Assembly (NCBI RefSeq): GCF_017591425.1
Contig: NW_024466307.1
Span: 2,602,001 to 2,666,000, forward strand
DNA: 64,000 nucleotides
Origin: Ochotona curzoniae
Taxonomy: Eukaryota > Chordata > Mammalia > Lagomorpha > Ochotonidae
Direction of reading: 5' to 3'
In this document: piece by piece, positions 45,641-58,735 of the stretch
Position numbering within the stretch: position 1 is the stretch's first letter
Layout: each line of letters begins with the position of its first letter
Notes under the pieces: model-generated
The model's database searches: none
Told to the model about the DNA's origin: nothing
Seen by the model: the letters and a program-made list of their open reading frames with translations, nothing else
Program-made: the position numbers and the translations under genes

Positions 45641-47261
45641 ACATTTATAAATATAACTCAGAATTTAGATTTATCTGTTCAATAAATCCTGAAGTGACTT
45701 TTTCCTCTACATAATTAACTTTAAAATCTGAGGAAAACGGCTTTCCATATCAACAAAGAAAATGATTATAAATTTACCTTGTAAAAATTACAAATCCTAA
45801 GAGAAGGACCTGAATTTTTAGCATTCACACGAGCCACGTGCATGCTTGCCACTCGGTAGCGTCTCTCCATCTGGACAATGACCAGTAGAGCCCCGCCTGG
45901 ATCGCCAGAGGCTCAAACTACAGGCAGCTCTCCACCTTCCAAGTGATCACCTCACCAGTTCTTTCTGCAGCCACGCTGTCCAGGTGAGGTTGGATTTTAC
46001 CTATGAAAAATTACAGGAACCGACAGCCGGGTAGCAGGCTGGAAGATTCCCTAGGCCAGCACTGCTGCTTTGCAGACAGAGTCAGCACACCTCAACGGAC
46101 GGCGCGGGCGGGCTGCCTGTGGCTCATGGCTAACTCCTCTCTTTCAGAAAACACATTTATGTCAATATGCTTAAAACACTCAGTTATTTAGAAAAGCATT
46201 ATTTCATAAATGTTGGCTAATGAAAATGGGCTGAATTAAAATTTTTATTTTAATTTTATTCAAACTTAAATAATTCAAGTGGAGGTGACTTAATTAGTTA
46301 AAATGGACATAACCTTTGTCAGAGGATAAGTTTCACGACAGGATTGATCAGGAATTTTCTTCACATTACACATGTTAATTTTAACAATAATGGTTCAATA
46401 TTTGTAAAGATTTTCAGAAGATTATACCATAAAAAGTACCACTTACTAGCAACACAACAGTTGCACCTCCCAGTATGCGTTCTTGTGAGGCAGACAGAGC
46501 CACAAATTACCCATAAACATCATTAAGTTAAGTGCCTTTACAACCAAAATTCAACAACCAATAGCAGGTTGCAACCATGAATCTGCCCATACTGCCTTGT
46601 ATCTGCTCATCACCTACGAAGGACCCTGATTTGGCAAGCTATCCTTTCAAAATTACAAAATGATAGGGTGTTAAAACCGAAAAGCAGGAAGGAGTAGCCA
46701 TTTTCTACAGCAAAACCTCCCATCATCCAAACATCAGTGAGAACTGACGGCTCAGCTGGATTTTTCACATTTTTTAACCCACTCAGCAAGGTAAAAGAAA
46801 AACATTCAAATAAACATAAAGTCTGAAAATTAACGGGTTCTCATTTGGAACTTCAAAATCTTTTGTTGGTTTCAAAGTGCAAAGGCAGAGGAGAGCGGGG
46901 ACAGGTTGATGGTTGTTCCTGAGTCTTTCTGAAATCAAGCTACCACAATGTACTCTGGGTTTATCTCTGCATCTACAGCACAGAAAATATTTTTCAGTCA
47001 ACCAAGGACTCACCTAAGCCCAAGAGAATTCTCCGGTTTCTTCCTTTCAGGGAGAGAGGCCTAGGATTCCTCCCATGGATTCCAACTTCAGGATACCACA
47101 CAGCCACTTATCCCTACCATCTGGTGTGTCAATAAAAACCCAAACTGCTTCACAACACAGATGTTTACTGTCACAAAACCATTCTTTACACAGATTCCCA
47201 AGTGCTATTACAAATAGTAGGTTACAAAAAAAAAAAAAAAGTGGCGAGGGGGGGAGGTTTA
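45641..47261. other. intron 1, no recognised feature
   Basis: AT-rich unique-looking sequence; small CpG-richer spot at 46085-46115. Confidence 0.45.
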
Positions 47262-47597
47262 GGGCAGCTCAATGGCTCAATGAAAACCCTCACCTTGTAA
47301 GTGCCGGGATCCCATAGGGTGCCAGTTCCTTCCCAGCTACTCTACTTCCCACCCAGCTTCCTGCTTGTGACCTGGGAAAGCAACAGAGGATGACTCAAAG
47401 CCTTGGGACCCTGTACCCACATGGGAAGCCTGGAAGAAGCTCCTGACTCCTGGCTTTGGATTGGCTCAGTTCTGGCTACTACAACCACTTGGGGGGTAAA
47501 CCAGCAGATGGAAGAACTTTCCTTGTGTCTCTCCTTCTCTCTGTAAATCTGCCTTTCCAATTTAGAAAATACATATATAATGATAAATCTTTTTTAA
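47262..47597 (+). mobile_element. CSINE
   Basis: Order: agggcagctcaatggctcaa, gtgccgggatcccatagggt, cttgtgacctgggaaagcaa, gtaaatctgcctttccaatt. A short deletion lies near cagttccttcccagct. Confidence 0.88.
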
Positions 47598-47817
47598 AAG
47601 GCTTATTTATTTTGAAATAGTTGTGGGGGAAGGGAGATAGTTTCAGTCCCCAAATGACCAGCACTGAGCCAGTCTGAAGCCAGGAGCTACATCCAGGTCC
47701 CCCGCAAGCCTGGCAGGGGCCCTAACCTGGGCCATCTTCTGCTACTTACCCGAGCTGTTAGCAAGGAGCTGAATCAGAAGTGGAGCACTGGGACGCAAAC
47801 CAGCACCCATATGGGTC
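47598..47817 (-). mobile_element. CSINE, old, 5'-truncated, reverse
   Basis: Order: ggcttatttattttgaaata, gtctgaagccaggagctaca, gcaaggagctgaatcagaag, gcacccatatggg, then it stops where the next CSINE begins. Confidence 0.78.
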
Positions 47818-47829
47818 TTTTCTCTCTCT

Positions 47830-48163
47830 CTCTCTCTTTAATATTTTATTTTTATTTGAAAGACAAAGTTGCACAGAGAAGGAGAAACAGAGAGTTAGAG
47901 GTCCTCCATTTGCTGGGTTCACTGTCCAAATGGCCACAATGGACTGAATTAAGCAAAGCTGAAGCCAGGAGTCAGGAGTCTCCTCAGGGTTTCCCACACG
48001 GGTGCAAGGGCCCAAGAACTTGAGTCATCCTATGCTGTTTTTCTAGGCCACAAAGAGGAAACTGATCAGAAGTAGAGCAGCCAGGTCATAAACTGGTACT
48101 AATATGGGATGCTGGCACCACGTGTAGAGGCTTAGCCTACTATGCTACAGTGTCAGCCCCTTT
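47830..48163 (-). mobile_element. CSINE, old, full length, reverse
   Basis: Order: atattttatttttatttgaa, agacaaagttgcacagagaa, ctgaagccaggagtcaggag, ctatgctacagtgtcagccc. Confidence 0.88.
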
Positions 48164-50449
48164 TAAAAAAATAATATGAAGAGAACAGATTCCACAGGCA
48201 AGGAATTCCACTTCCTTTACTTCCCCGCTTCCCCTACCCATTCCTTTCCATATGAATTTTTTTTTAAAGAAGAAGAACGAGAAATGCCCTATTTAATTTT
48301 GGATTGTAGTTTTTTAATGTGTGGTTATTGTCAGAGATTGTCAAAGAGCACAAGTTCCCTTCCTATTTCCTTGTAAGAGGAAATGAAACAAGATTAAGGA
48401 GTCAGTGATGGACGCCTAGGAGGGCCTCGAAGGCAGGGTCTCCAGACAGACTGGCCTCTGCCACTTAATACTACTGAGTTCCCTGTGTCCAGTCCTGTAT
48501 TTGCTTTCCACACCACGACAGGAGCCTTGGAGATGCAGAATCAAGGAGCAGGTCCTGACAGTCATGGGGGATCTCAGAGACCTGGCTTATGCCTCAGCCA
48601 CTGTGCAACTCCAGGACTGACCCAGCACACAACCAGTGTCCCACCATGACACCCAGGTGACCAAATGGCAAAGATCACCGCGTGAGTGACACAGCAAGGC
48701 GGTACCAGGAGCCCCGGGCAGCCACTAAGAGAAGTTCCTGGCTATGAAAGCAGACCAGCCTGACCACGGGTTCCACAAGTTCACACCTGAGTGCCAAGGA
48801 GGTGTGAAGGATGAGACGTCCGCTCCCAGCGCTGCCTTTGGAAAGCTGCCCACAGTAACAGCAAAGCTACAAAACAGATTCACACTGACAACGACTAGGA
48901 AACCACACAGTCACACTAGCACCCAGATTTTGTCTTATACATCAATCTATTTTCTCAAAGCCAGAGTTGGAGAAATTGGTGCATAGTATACACACCAACA
49001 CTGAGGCCACTAAATGAACATGAGCAACCTGAGAAAAGGACAACACCTTTAGTGAGCAGAGGGACCGTGATGAAAGATCTACCAGTTCAGGGACTGGACT
49101 GCTACTTGACTGATGTGGCACTAATAGAAACTGAAAAGTAATGGGGGGGGGAGGTGTTGATTTGCTGTGTTCAGAAACAGAACTCATATTCTTATACAAA
49201 CAAGCAAGCTCAAAATTAAAATGACCGCACTCAACTTGGGCAAACCAAAAGGCTAAAAACATGAACAGGAATAAAAATTTAAATCAACTGTTGGTAGAAA
49301 TACAGTCATTCACTAGGTGGAGTAAACTTTTCCAGCCCATCTTGGAGCTCAACTGCAGATGGCAGAAGCAGTCCGGATGCACCTGACAGCATGGAGTCAC
49401 AGTGTGGAGGCTGCCCTTGACACACAGGCACCCACTTCCTTCACTCGCTGTGTGCTTGCACTACGGCTGCCGCGAGCGCATGGTCCTCCCACCGAGAACA
49501 CCAGTGACTAACCCTGGACATCTTCCCATCCTCTCCCTCTCCATGTTTCCACATCAAAATTAACATCACCCTTCACTTCATACTAAGAAGCTGGAGACAA
49601 CGAAAACACTGGATCTACTACACGGGCGGCAGCAGGCACCAGGGCAGGCAGCACAGGCCCCTGAGGAAGGGGAGTGTGTGAGTGGAGTGGAGTCCTGTGC
49701 TTCTGGGCCCCTGCCTCCAGGTGCACCCAGGGACACAGAGAGGAAACCCCAATACAGAACAGCAGCCTCTGGAGCTGGAATCGAGAGATGGAGAGAGGAA
49801 GAGGTTTGGGGAGCAGGAAATGTGAGGCTGATGCCAGACAAAGGGAGCCACTGAGGAAAAGGAAATCCCAATAGCCTGCACTGGGCTACCTTTGGGCACA
49901 GGTTGGGAGAAATTTTACCAAACAGGCCAAGAGCTATGGAACACACACACGCACACACACACACACACACAGTGCGAGGACCTTGCCAAGAGCACTCAAC
50001 AGAGACCCATGGGACATGCCTCAGGCCCAGAGACAAAGTGACTACAATGTTGCCCAAACCATGGCTTTCTCAGCTAAGTGCAGCCACACCTGAGTGGCTA
50101 AAAAGTAGCTTTAAGTAAAGTTAAGTAGCCACTTTCCCCATTGAAGAAAGTTATCCAGGTACAAAGGCAAATATACTATAATGACTTCCAGGTGTGTGAA
50201 AGACTTTGGAAAAACCACTGAAAATTACTGCACTGTTAAAGGCAGAATAACATGCAGCACTAAGAAACCAACACAACAGCAAGAAGGTTGCTACTGTATT
50301 GTCATATTGAGCATAGAGGGAGGAGGGCAAACCCCAGAGCTTATGGAACTGTACCATACAATAAAATTATCTCACAGCATCCACACTGCATTTGCATGCA
50401 TGGAATAATGGGAGCACCTAGAATATAAAGTTACAAATTAATTAAAACG
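48164..50449. other. intron 1, no firm feature
   Basis: Unique-looking, with a CA repeat at 49940. Open frames near 49580-50060 reflect that CA tract and GC-rich text, with no domain. Confidence 0.4.
49940..49971 (+). repeat. (CA)n microsatellite with one G interruption
   Basis: CA repeat broken once by gc at 49951. Confidence 0.93.
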
Positions 50450-50720
50450 AACACTGACAACAGCCACTGCAGGTGGAAATGCAAAGTCATCCTGCCACTC
50501 TGGCAAAGCCTGGCTGTCGCTTACAGAGCTGGACACGTTCTCCATGCTTCCCAGTGATGGTACTTTATGTATTAGCCCAAATGGAAGGCAAATCTATACA
50601 CAGACAAGAGGCTGCACACCAACAGTAGCTTTATACGTAACTGCCAATCCTTGGAAACTGCCATGATCATCCTCATCTGGTTAAAAGGAGAGTTAAATGG
50701 AGGTGAATCCAAATGATAAG
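50450..50720 (+). mobile_element. Old L1 fragment, ORF2 3' part
   Basis: Order: gcaggtggaaatgcaaagtc, ctgccactctggcaaagcct, gcacaccaacagtagcttta, cgtaactgccaatccttgga. This is the standard L1M block around gctggtgggaatgcaaaatg. Confidence 0.6.
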
Positions 50721-52084
50721 ACATTTAAGGCTAAGAAAGAAATGAGCCTATCACTCTATGGAAAGCCAGCAAACTACAAAAAACTACAAAATCGGAGACG
50801 ATTCTGACTTTGGCATGTTCTGGAAAAGTTAAAGCTGTAGAGAGAGTAAAAAGACTGGTGTTTTCAGGAGTTAAGGGTGAGAGAGGCAGAAAGAGTGAGC
50901 AGCGGTGCTCTGCGCTTCTGCATTGGACACTTTGCCCAAACCCAAGAATGCGTACCACAACGGACGCCTAACCTGGAGCATGGACCAAGGCCAGAGTGAC
51001 AGGGCAGGCTCATCAACCCTGACAACAAGGGAGGCCCAGCCGGGTGGGCGCAGTACCGGAAATCTCTACCCCTTGCACTCACCTTGCTGTGAAACTAAGC
51101 CATACCCCTCACTGAAAAAACAGCTCTGCAGGAGATGCCAGAATGTCTTACCCACTTCTCCAGACTTTCTCATCCCTGACAAGGTTTCTACGGTCAAGAA
51201 AAAGCAATGTTTACAATACCATGAGTTCACAGCTGCAGTACCAAGCTTCCTGTAAATTATTATCTTCGTGAACCATTTTCCTCAAGTGCGGGTGGACAAT
51301 ACTCACTGGGGAATACAGTACAACCAAGGAAGCGTCTTCTTTCTAAATAGTGTCTATTACCTCGCCCAAGAAAACAAGGTGAGTCACAAAGGCTTTCAAG
51401 CATTCTAATGTTTTTCTTCTGGTAACTAAACAGGAAAAATCATTTATTTAGAACTTCTTCCGTGCTTGGCCACTCCTACTTTTCTTCGTTTCTCCCCTGA
51501 ACTCTCCTCTCCCGTCTTTGCTCTCACCGTTTCAGCATTTACATCGATGCTGCTTTAGGTCTGCTTTCCTTCCCCCGGTTTCTTTCGCCTCCTCCTTGAG
51601 CCTTCCCACCTTCCCCTGTTCCTTCTCTAACCTTGGCCAGGTCTCTAAGTTTACTGACCTAGGGATCTCTGGGGATATCTTCAGCTGGACTGTCTGCACC
51701 TCCGTTGTGTTCCAAGGACCCACATGCACCAATAAGGAGCCTAGTGCTTACAACCTATCTTCCATTCTCCCTAAAGGAATTCTCAAAGGATTTTTTCCTC
51801 ATAGCAACCCCCAGCAGCGTCTCTGGCTTGTTCTGTGGATAGCACAGGCAGGACAAGGGAGAAACGCTGCTGGAAAAGAGAGCTCCTTCGTGCGGAGGAT
51901 CGGAGCCCACGTTCACAGTGGATCTCGGCTCAAGAGAAAACACATCATGAGGCCCTCACTCTGATTTTCACAGGATATAAATGTGTGGGAATCCTTCTAA
52001 AGCTGCCCTTGCAGGCTACGTTTTCAAATCTCCAAATCAAACAATCAGCAGCACAGCAGGCTGTAGCACCTCCAGGACTGAAGC
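50721..52084. other. intron 1, no recognised feature
   Basis: Includes a pyrimidine-rich tract at 51470-51660. No named repeat or exon. Confidence 0.4.
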
Positions 52085-52262
52085 TGTTTCCTACCCTTGG
52101 TTCCACTGTGTACAGGCATCAATGACATCAGCCATTGGAGGTGTTTCCTGACCTTGGTCCCCCTGTGTACAGGCATCAATGACATCAGCCATTGGAGGTG
52201 TTTCCTGACCTTGGTCCCACTGTGTACAGGCAACAATGACATCAGCCATTGGAGGTGTTTCA
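52085..52262 (+). repeat. 57-bp minisatellite, three units
   Basis: Three consecutive units share tgtgtacaggcatcaatgac, atcagccattggaggtgttt and cctgaccttggtcc, with a period of 57 bp and few substitutions. Because 57 is 19 codons, the minus strand reads as a repeated 19-residue peptide (MADVIDACTQ...), but nothing else supports translation. Confidence 0.93.
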
Positions 52263-54439
52263 TTACTTGAAGTACTGACAATCAATGAAATGCCATTAAT
52301 TTAAGACCCACAGAGGCAGAATTTGCCACAACATGGTAAAAAGGGTTTCATCTTTACTCTGAGAAAGAGTCCATCCAACAAATTAGCAGCATAAAATCAT
52401 TCCAAACATCTGTTAGAAACAGGAACTATTTTCAAATATCCTGGAATACTTCACAAGTAAATATTTATCATGTCAGTTACCGTCAACAGTTAGGAAGCTT
52501 CTATTACTGTTCTGGGTTTTAGATAAAAACAAAATGTAGACAGAAGTCTTTCCCTTAAAGTAATTTTCAGACTTGTTAATGGGAAGAGACATGTAATTAA
52601 AAATAAGATCAATAATACAAAGTAGCATCTGATGGGTGTGCAGGCAATGAAAGCATCAAGAATTCAGAACACAAAGGGCTGGGTAAGAGGCCTGACTGAA
52701 AGGGCTTTTGACTGGCAGAGCAAATGACAACTGAGGCAGCGAAGGGCGGAGGGGAGGGAGCGGGGAAGGCAACAACGTGGACCGAGTCTGTCCATGGAAA
52801 GATACCCCCTCCCTGAGGCAGATCCCTACACCCTAAGAGAGGCAGAAAGACTTCACCACATCATGTGATTTCTACTGCAAGCAATAACGATGGAAACATA
52901 CTGATGATGCTTTTAGCTCAGAAAACACTTTCACATACGAAAGTAGATTATTCAGGAGAAGCTCAGAGCAATTTCATTAAGATTTTTTTCATAGTTCTCA
53001 AGTATTGGTTTCATTTTTTATGAAAATAAACCTTACATGAATTTTGTAGTTGCAAAGTACACTCGATAATGAAAACTTGGAACTTTTCAAAGCTTTTTAG
53101 CATGGTAACTTATTTTGTAGGCAAAAACCTGTAATTTTTTTAGACCTAGAATGGAGTTTATATTTTTTAAATCATAAAAATTACAATTCTCTCATTTTTA
53201 AAAATATCTCAAGCAAAATCTTAAGATGTTTCTCCACAGAAAAGCCAAAAGAATAAAGAAAACTATGCCAGAATGAAAAGTAGGCTCCACCATCCCGAGA
53301 GCCTCAGCCACAGCGGTCTCCAAGTCTGTGCCTCCCGGTGCACTGCCCCGTGTTAGTGCAGGTTGCATGACTGGGATGGAGCAGATGGGGCTGGGCACAG
53401 TTACTAGCTCAGAGCAGTTATTAAGCTGAGAGAGAGGCTGCAAGTCCCAGACGAGACAGCCTGCCTCGTGTGGCCTCTAGTGAGGACCTAATAGCGATGG
53501 ATCAGCAGCCAGAGTATGGCGGGAACGAGATCACAGCCCAGAGCCTGCAGTCCACACTCATCTGTCCACCCTTCATCTGACTTGGGGGACGCCCCAGCAA
53601 CCACTGCCTCAACAAGCTCCCAGTGGGGGACCAAGCACCCCACACACACCCCGCTAGAAGAAAGCGTGTAGCCAGATGCCAACGTGCACCAACAGGCATT
53701 CAGCACTCAGCCAACAGGGAGGGAGCTGGGAGACCGACTTCCTGGGGTCCATGCAAAAACAAGCAGGTGCACTCCTTGGTTTTGGATAAGCAACCATAGC
53801 ATCATCATCACATTTGGAAACAAAATTAAAGAGAGAAATAATAGATTTCGCTTAATAAATTAGTTTCTCAAAAACAAAAACAACAATTTGAAGCACACAG
53901 TTAAACATAAAGCATTACTTGACAAAAAACAAGCATAAAACCTGTGCTTGAATCCAAAAGCTTGTAGAAAATGATGGAAGTGCCAACATCGGATCATGTG
54001 AAAATACAGGGTTCACCTGACAACAAGTTCAATATGGATTTAATAGTGTATGTGACCACCCTAGCCAAAAGAGCAAATTCTATCTGCAAACACACGGACA
54101 GACTCTAGAAACGAACAGGTGAGAGATGATTCCAAAATACAGGTGTCAAGCATCCACCTCTTCTTCCACAGAGAAGACCCCAAATAAAATGAGTGCTTGA
54201 GAGAAAACAGAACTCAGCAGGGGGCCAAGAGCCCACCAACCTGAGGCAGAGGAACCCAGTGCCTGGGCACTGCGAGCCTGGCTCCCCAGCCGGTAGAGCT
54301 GGGAATGCCCCAGCATGCCCGCTTCCCAGGGATGCTGGACAGCAGCGACACCCTAGTACAGTGTCATGCACTGAAGGGACAGCTGGTTCAGCACAGCAGG
54401 GGAGAAACCTGAGGAAGTCCTCTACAGAGAAACCAAGAC
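52263..54439. other. intron 1, no firm feature
   Basis: AT-rich to ~53200, GC-richer at 53280-53720. No recognised exon; L1-like sequence may begin near 54000 but is not secure before 54440. Confidence 0.4.
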
Positions 54440-55340
54440 AACCACCACCACACACACAAAAGTGCAAATATAGAAAACTCTAGAAAAAGCACAAGGTGTA
54501 CTCAAAATCCAAAAGAAAAAAATTCTACTACAGCACTACCTCATTCGTTATCAGTAATAACTTTGTATGTAAACAGACTAGAGACTCCCTAGCTGAAAGA
54601 CAGATGGGTTGAATGGGCTAACAAGCAGTAGACAATAAGCTGCTAACGAGAAACACTTTTCAAGTTCAGACATGCAAGCAGAAAGTGGAAAAGTGCGAAC
54701 GATATCTCGTGCAGTTGCAAACAAAAAGTAACATGGAGTAACTATATTGATATTAAAGTAGATTTTTAAAAAAAAACTGTAAAAAAGGGTGGGCAAGGTT
54801 GTTACATGATAGTTGAATGATCAATGCCACAAGAAGATATGACAGTTGTAAAAGTGTACTTGCCTGTTGCCTGATCACACAATTTTACAAGACAAACACT
54901 GTTAATGTAACAGTGGGGGACGTTAATGTCTCCCCTCCATCAATAAACACGCTCCGAGTTAAAGCACACCATAGCCACCAGACCTGTAACAGATACTGAC
55001 ACGATGCAATGCCCCTTGGCTGCAGAATACACGGCACATACTAGCACAAAGGACATTCTCTACAAAACAGCATCATGTCAGGGCACAAAACAACTGTCAG
55101 CAAAGTCCAAAAGTTTAAATCATATCAGATATCTCCTCCCTTCTCAACGGGAAGAAATCAGCAATGAACACACAAGCCTCTGCAGACATTACACTGTTGT
55201 ACAGACTGAACACATGCTTTGGCACACACAGCGGGTTACTGAAAAAACTGAAAAGAGAAATTCAACACCTTCCTGGAAAAAGCATAAGTGCAATAAGTAC
55301 CTACATTTTAAAAAGATTGAAAAAAACAAAACAAACAAAC

Positions 55341-55672
55341 AGGTTGGGCCCCTTCGTGGTGGCCTAGTGGCTAAATCCTTGCCTTGCACGCGCTGGGATC
55401 CTACATGGGCACCAGTTCGTGTCCTGGCTGCTCCCACTTCCCATCCAGCTCCCTGCCTGAGGCCTGGGAAAGCAGTCCAGGACAGCCCAAAGCCTTGGGA
55501 CCCTGCACCCTCGTGGGAGACCTGGAAGAAGCTCCTGGCTCCTGCCTTTGGATTGGCTCAGCTCTGGCCATTGCGGAGTGAATCAGTGGACGGAAGATCT
55601 TCTTGTCTATCTCTCCTCCTCTCTGTATTTATGCCTTTCTGATAAAAATAATAAATAACTTTTTTTTAATGT
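55341..55672 (+). mobile_element. CSINE, young type, within L1 mosaic
   Basis: Order: ttgggccccttcgtggtggc, ctgggatcctacatgggcac, gcccaaagccttgggaccct, cggaagatcttcttgtctat. It sits at the junction of the two L1 parts. Confidence 0.92.
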
Positions 55673-55851
55673 AAAAGTTAAGGCAACAAAAGCAGAATAG
55701 AGAGATGGGATAATACCAAAGTAAGAAGAGTTTCTGCATCACGAGCAATTACCAGCGTGAAGAGGCAGCAAACAGAACGCGAGAACAGAGTGTCAAGCTG
55801 GTCTACCGAAAGGGGATTACTACCCAGAGTACAGAAGGAATCCAACACTGT

Positions 55852-56130
55852 CGACAGTGCAGCAGGTGGATGAGGCCTCTGCTTGTGACATCAGCACCCC
55901 CCAAGAGTGCTGCGTCATTTCCACTCCAGTTTCCTACTCAGACATGTTGGAAGGCAGCAAGTGATGGCCCACATGACACCTGCACGACACCTGCATGGAG
56001 TCCCCAGCCCCTGGGAAGCCCCTGCCAACCAGGACACCTGGAGACAGAATCAGGAATCTCTCTCTGTCTTTCTCTCTCTTCTCTCTTACTCTGCCTTTCT
56101 AGTTATTTTTTTAAAGTGTTTTTTTTTTTT
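55852..56130 (+). mobile_element. CSINE, old, nested in L1
   Basis: Order: cagtgcagcaggtggatgag, cacttg-type block replaced by gctgcgtcatttccactcca, ggcagcaagtgatggcccac, actctgcctttctagttatt. L1 sequence is collinear on both sides. Confidence 0.72.
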
Positions 56131-56845
56131 AAATGAAAGAGATGAGGCAAAGTATCTAAACAAATATTTCCTCAAAGAAATAAATAATCACCTGGGCAAA
56201 TGTTCACTATCACCAGCCTCTGGGGAATGTACATGCAAGCCACAACGAGGTGATCGTCTCACCCCTGTAAGGACGGTTATGATAAGTACAGAAACCACTC
56301 AGCAGAGATGAAAAGGGAAAGCCCACACAACACTGGAAGACTCATGAATGAGCACAGCAGTTACAGAGCACGGCACTGAGGTTCCTCAAGAAACTAAGAG
56401 CTACCATGTGACGCAGGTGCCCAACTCCTGGCTATCCAGCTGAAAGAAATGACATCCTCCCAAGCACCCACTGACGCATGAATGGTTATTCAGCTGTAGA
56501 AAAGAAACCGCCACATTTGCAGCAATAGGCACAGCACTGGAAAACACTACGTTAAGTGACAGAAGTCAGACACAGAAAGCCAAATACTACATGATCACTC
56601 TCAGATTAGAAAGTTGGGGAGGAGGAAGGGACATGTGATGTTGGGACAGTGATTACAAGAGGCTGGGAGGGTGTGGGGCGGCGAAGGGGAAGGGTGGTTG
56701 GGTGACGGGTACCAGACAGCCAGGTAGCACCTAGGGGTGCTGGTGACAGCTCTCAAACACCCCCTGTGTGCTGTCACGTGGACTACAGGGAGACACGGCG
56801 GCACACCCGGACACTCAGGAAAGCTAAGCAAGTGGAAAGGCATTT

Positions 56846-58374
56846 CCCAGCTTCAGTGATCTCCTTGGTACAGAAATCCTGAAATATGGTAGCACACACA
56901 TCCAAGCCCTGCAAAGTATTACAAGTTAAATACATTTCTTCAAAATAACTTTATATTTTATCAAAAAGAAGAAGTGATAGTTCTAAGAAGATGAGAGGGA
57001 AAAATAAGACAGGTTAACTTGCAAAAAAAATGAAAAGGCTCAATATGACGTAAGAATTGTCAGCTCTTACAGGGAGTGTCTTCCTTCGCAGAGCTGAAGA
57101 AGGTGAACCAAACCCATGAATTTAAGGGAGAAGAAAGCAAGTTTTAAGTTGGCATACCAAAGATTTCTGTAACCATTACAGCTATTCAGAAATGCTATGG
57201 CCTGGGAAGGGAGCCACCACAGGGCTGAGGTGCACAAATACCAAATCATTGAACCTGAAAATGCAAGCTGAGGCTAGGATGTTGTAGCAATTTCATTCAC
57301 TGGACAGAAGCCTGCAGCAGAAGACGTGTAGAAAACCCAGGTACAAGATTACATAATCTATTGTTATCAAAATGAGGCCAAAGGAAATGAATGACTTCTG
57401 CACAAAAGGACCGTCAGCAGAAGAGTTCCCATCAGGCACATGACTCATACCGCTAGTCCACCGTATCTACAGAAATACTGACAATGTCATGATTCGGCAA
57501 CTTCCTTTGAAGAAACGACCCTATCCAGGAAGGATCACCCAGCAGTAGCAGGTTCCCCCATGAAAGGCAAACCTGAGGCGGCTGCTAGTGCTGCCCCTGC
57601 AGCCCCAGCACTCTGCCCTGCAGCAGACACTGTCCCTCCAGTGTGAGGATGTGTGTCTCCCTACGCCCCTCCACACTTCACTGTGGACCCATGTGCCAAG
57701 GTGCCCCAGTCATAACCAGAGGAAGATAAAGGTTACCTCTACCCATGGGGACAGCATTCAAAAGACGCCCTAGATATCAGTTGGTTCAATGAGTAAATCC
57801 AAAGCAAGTAAAATTCCAATCAAGAAAATGCAAGAGACATATCACTATAAAACTCTTATCTAAAATAATATACAATTTTAAATCACATTGACTTCTTCCC
57901 AAGCCCCCTACATCTTAGTATTTGAAATAGCAGATAATTTCTAAAACTTATCATAATGGAGTCCTCTTAATCTAATATATCCTATAATAAAAAAAATACT
58001 TTTATTATATGACAGTTGAAGAGAATAAGCTACACTAATATTGACTATTATAAAGTCACCTAAATGGGAAGTGTGTGATAACAAGTTCACAGTATTAAAC
58101 AAGATTACAATAGTATTTCAGTATTTTTAACTATCAAATACAATTTATAGACTATAAGTGAAATATTTTAGCTAAGGTTTGCGTTCCTTAACTTACTGCT
58201 CCAAGCCTTTGCAAAATCAGATGTATTTCGAAGCAGAGTGATTTGGAGATCAAAGCAGTGCCACATTCCCAATCCTTTCCTCTGTCTTTTAACAACTCCT
58301 TTTTGATTCTCCACAGTAACATTTAGAATTATCATGCAATGTTTAAAACAACAAGTTAGGAGCAGTACATAAAG
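56846..58374. other. intron 1, no recognised feature
   Basis: AT-rich, unique-looking. Confidence 0.45.
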
Positions 58375-58665
58375 CCCCCACCAGCACTGCCAGCATCCCA
58401 GCTGAGCGCTGGCTGAAGTCAAGGTTTGCTCCACTTCCAATCCAGCACCCTGCTAATGTACCTGAAAAAGCAGCAGAGGACGGCTCAGGTGCTTGGGCCT
58501 GGCTGCCACATCTAAAATTTGCAAAAAGTTCATGGCTCTTGAGCACTGCTCAGCCCTAGCCATTGCAGCAATCAGGGAGCGAACCAGCAGATGGAGATCT
58601 CAGTCCTCCTTTCTTTCTCTCTAACCTGCCTTTCAAATAAATAAGTAAATAAATAAATAAAACAA
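58375..58665 (+). mobile_element. CSINE, old, head truncated
   Basis: Order: cactgccagcatcccagctg, tttgctccacttccaatcca, gcgaaccagcagatggagat, cctttcaaataaataagtaa. Confidence 0.83.
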
Positions 58666-58706
58666 CCAAATGCTCAAAGTCTTAATAACCCATTCACCTC
58701 ACCCAA

Positions 58707-58735
58707 ACACACACACACACACATACACACACACA
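58707..58735 (+). repeat. (CA)n microsatellite, interrupted
   Basis: CA run broken by one T. Confidence 0.9.

Larger units (their letters stand above)
54440..56845 (+). mobile_element. L1 mosaic (ORF2 start and ORF2 end), split by CSINEs
   Basis: Part 1 (54440-55340) follows early ORF2: atcagtaataactttgtatg, gctgctaacgagaaacactt, ccctccatcaataaacacgc, atgtcagggcacaaaacaac. Part 2 (55675-55850 and 56131-56845) follows the ORF2 end and 3' UTR: aaggcaacaaaagcagaata, gcaagccacaacgaggtgat, aaatactacatgatcactct. The middle of ORF2 is missing, so either one element lost its centre or two copies abut at the CSINE. Frames are broken. Confidence 0.78.

Noticed and set aside
52085..52262. CRISPR-like spaced repeat
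   Set aside because: The units are contiguous 57-bp tandem repeats without unique spacers, in a mammalian intron.
55004..55642. 212-codon plus-strand frame
   Set aside because: It runs from L1 ORF2 remnants into a CSINE; not a gene.
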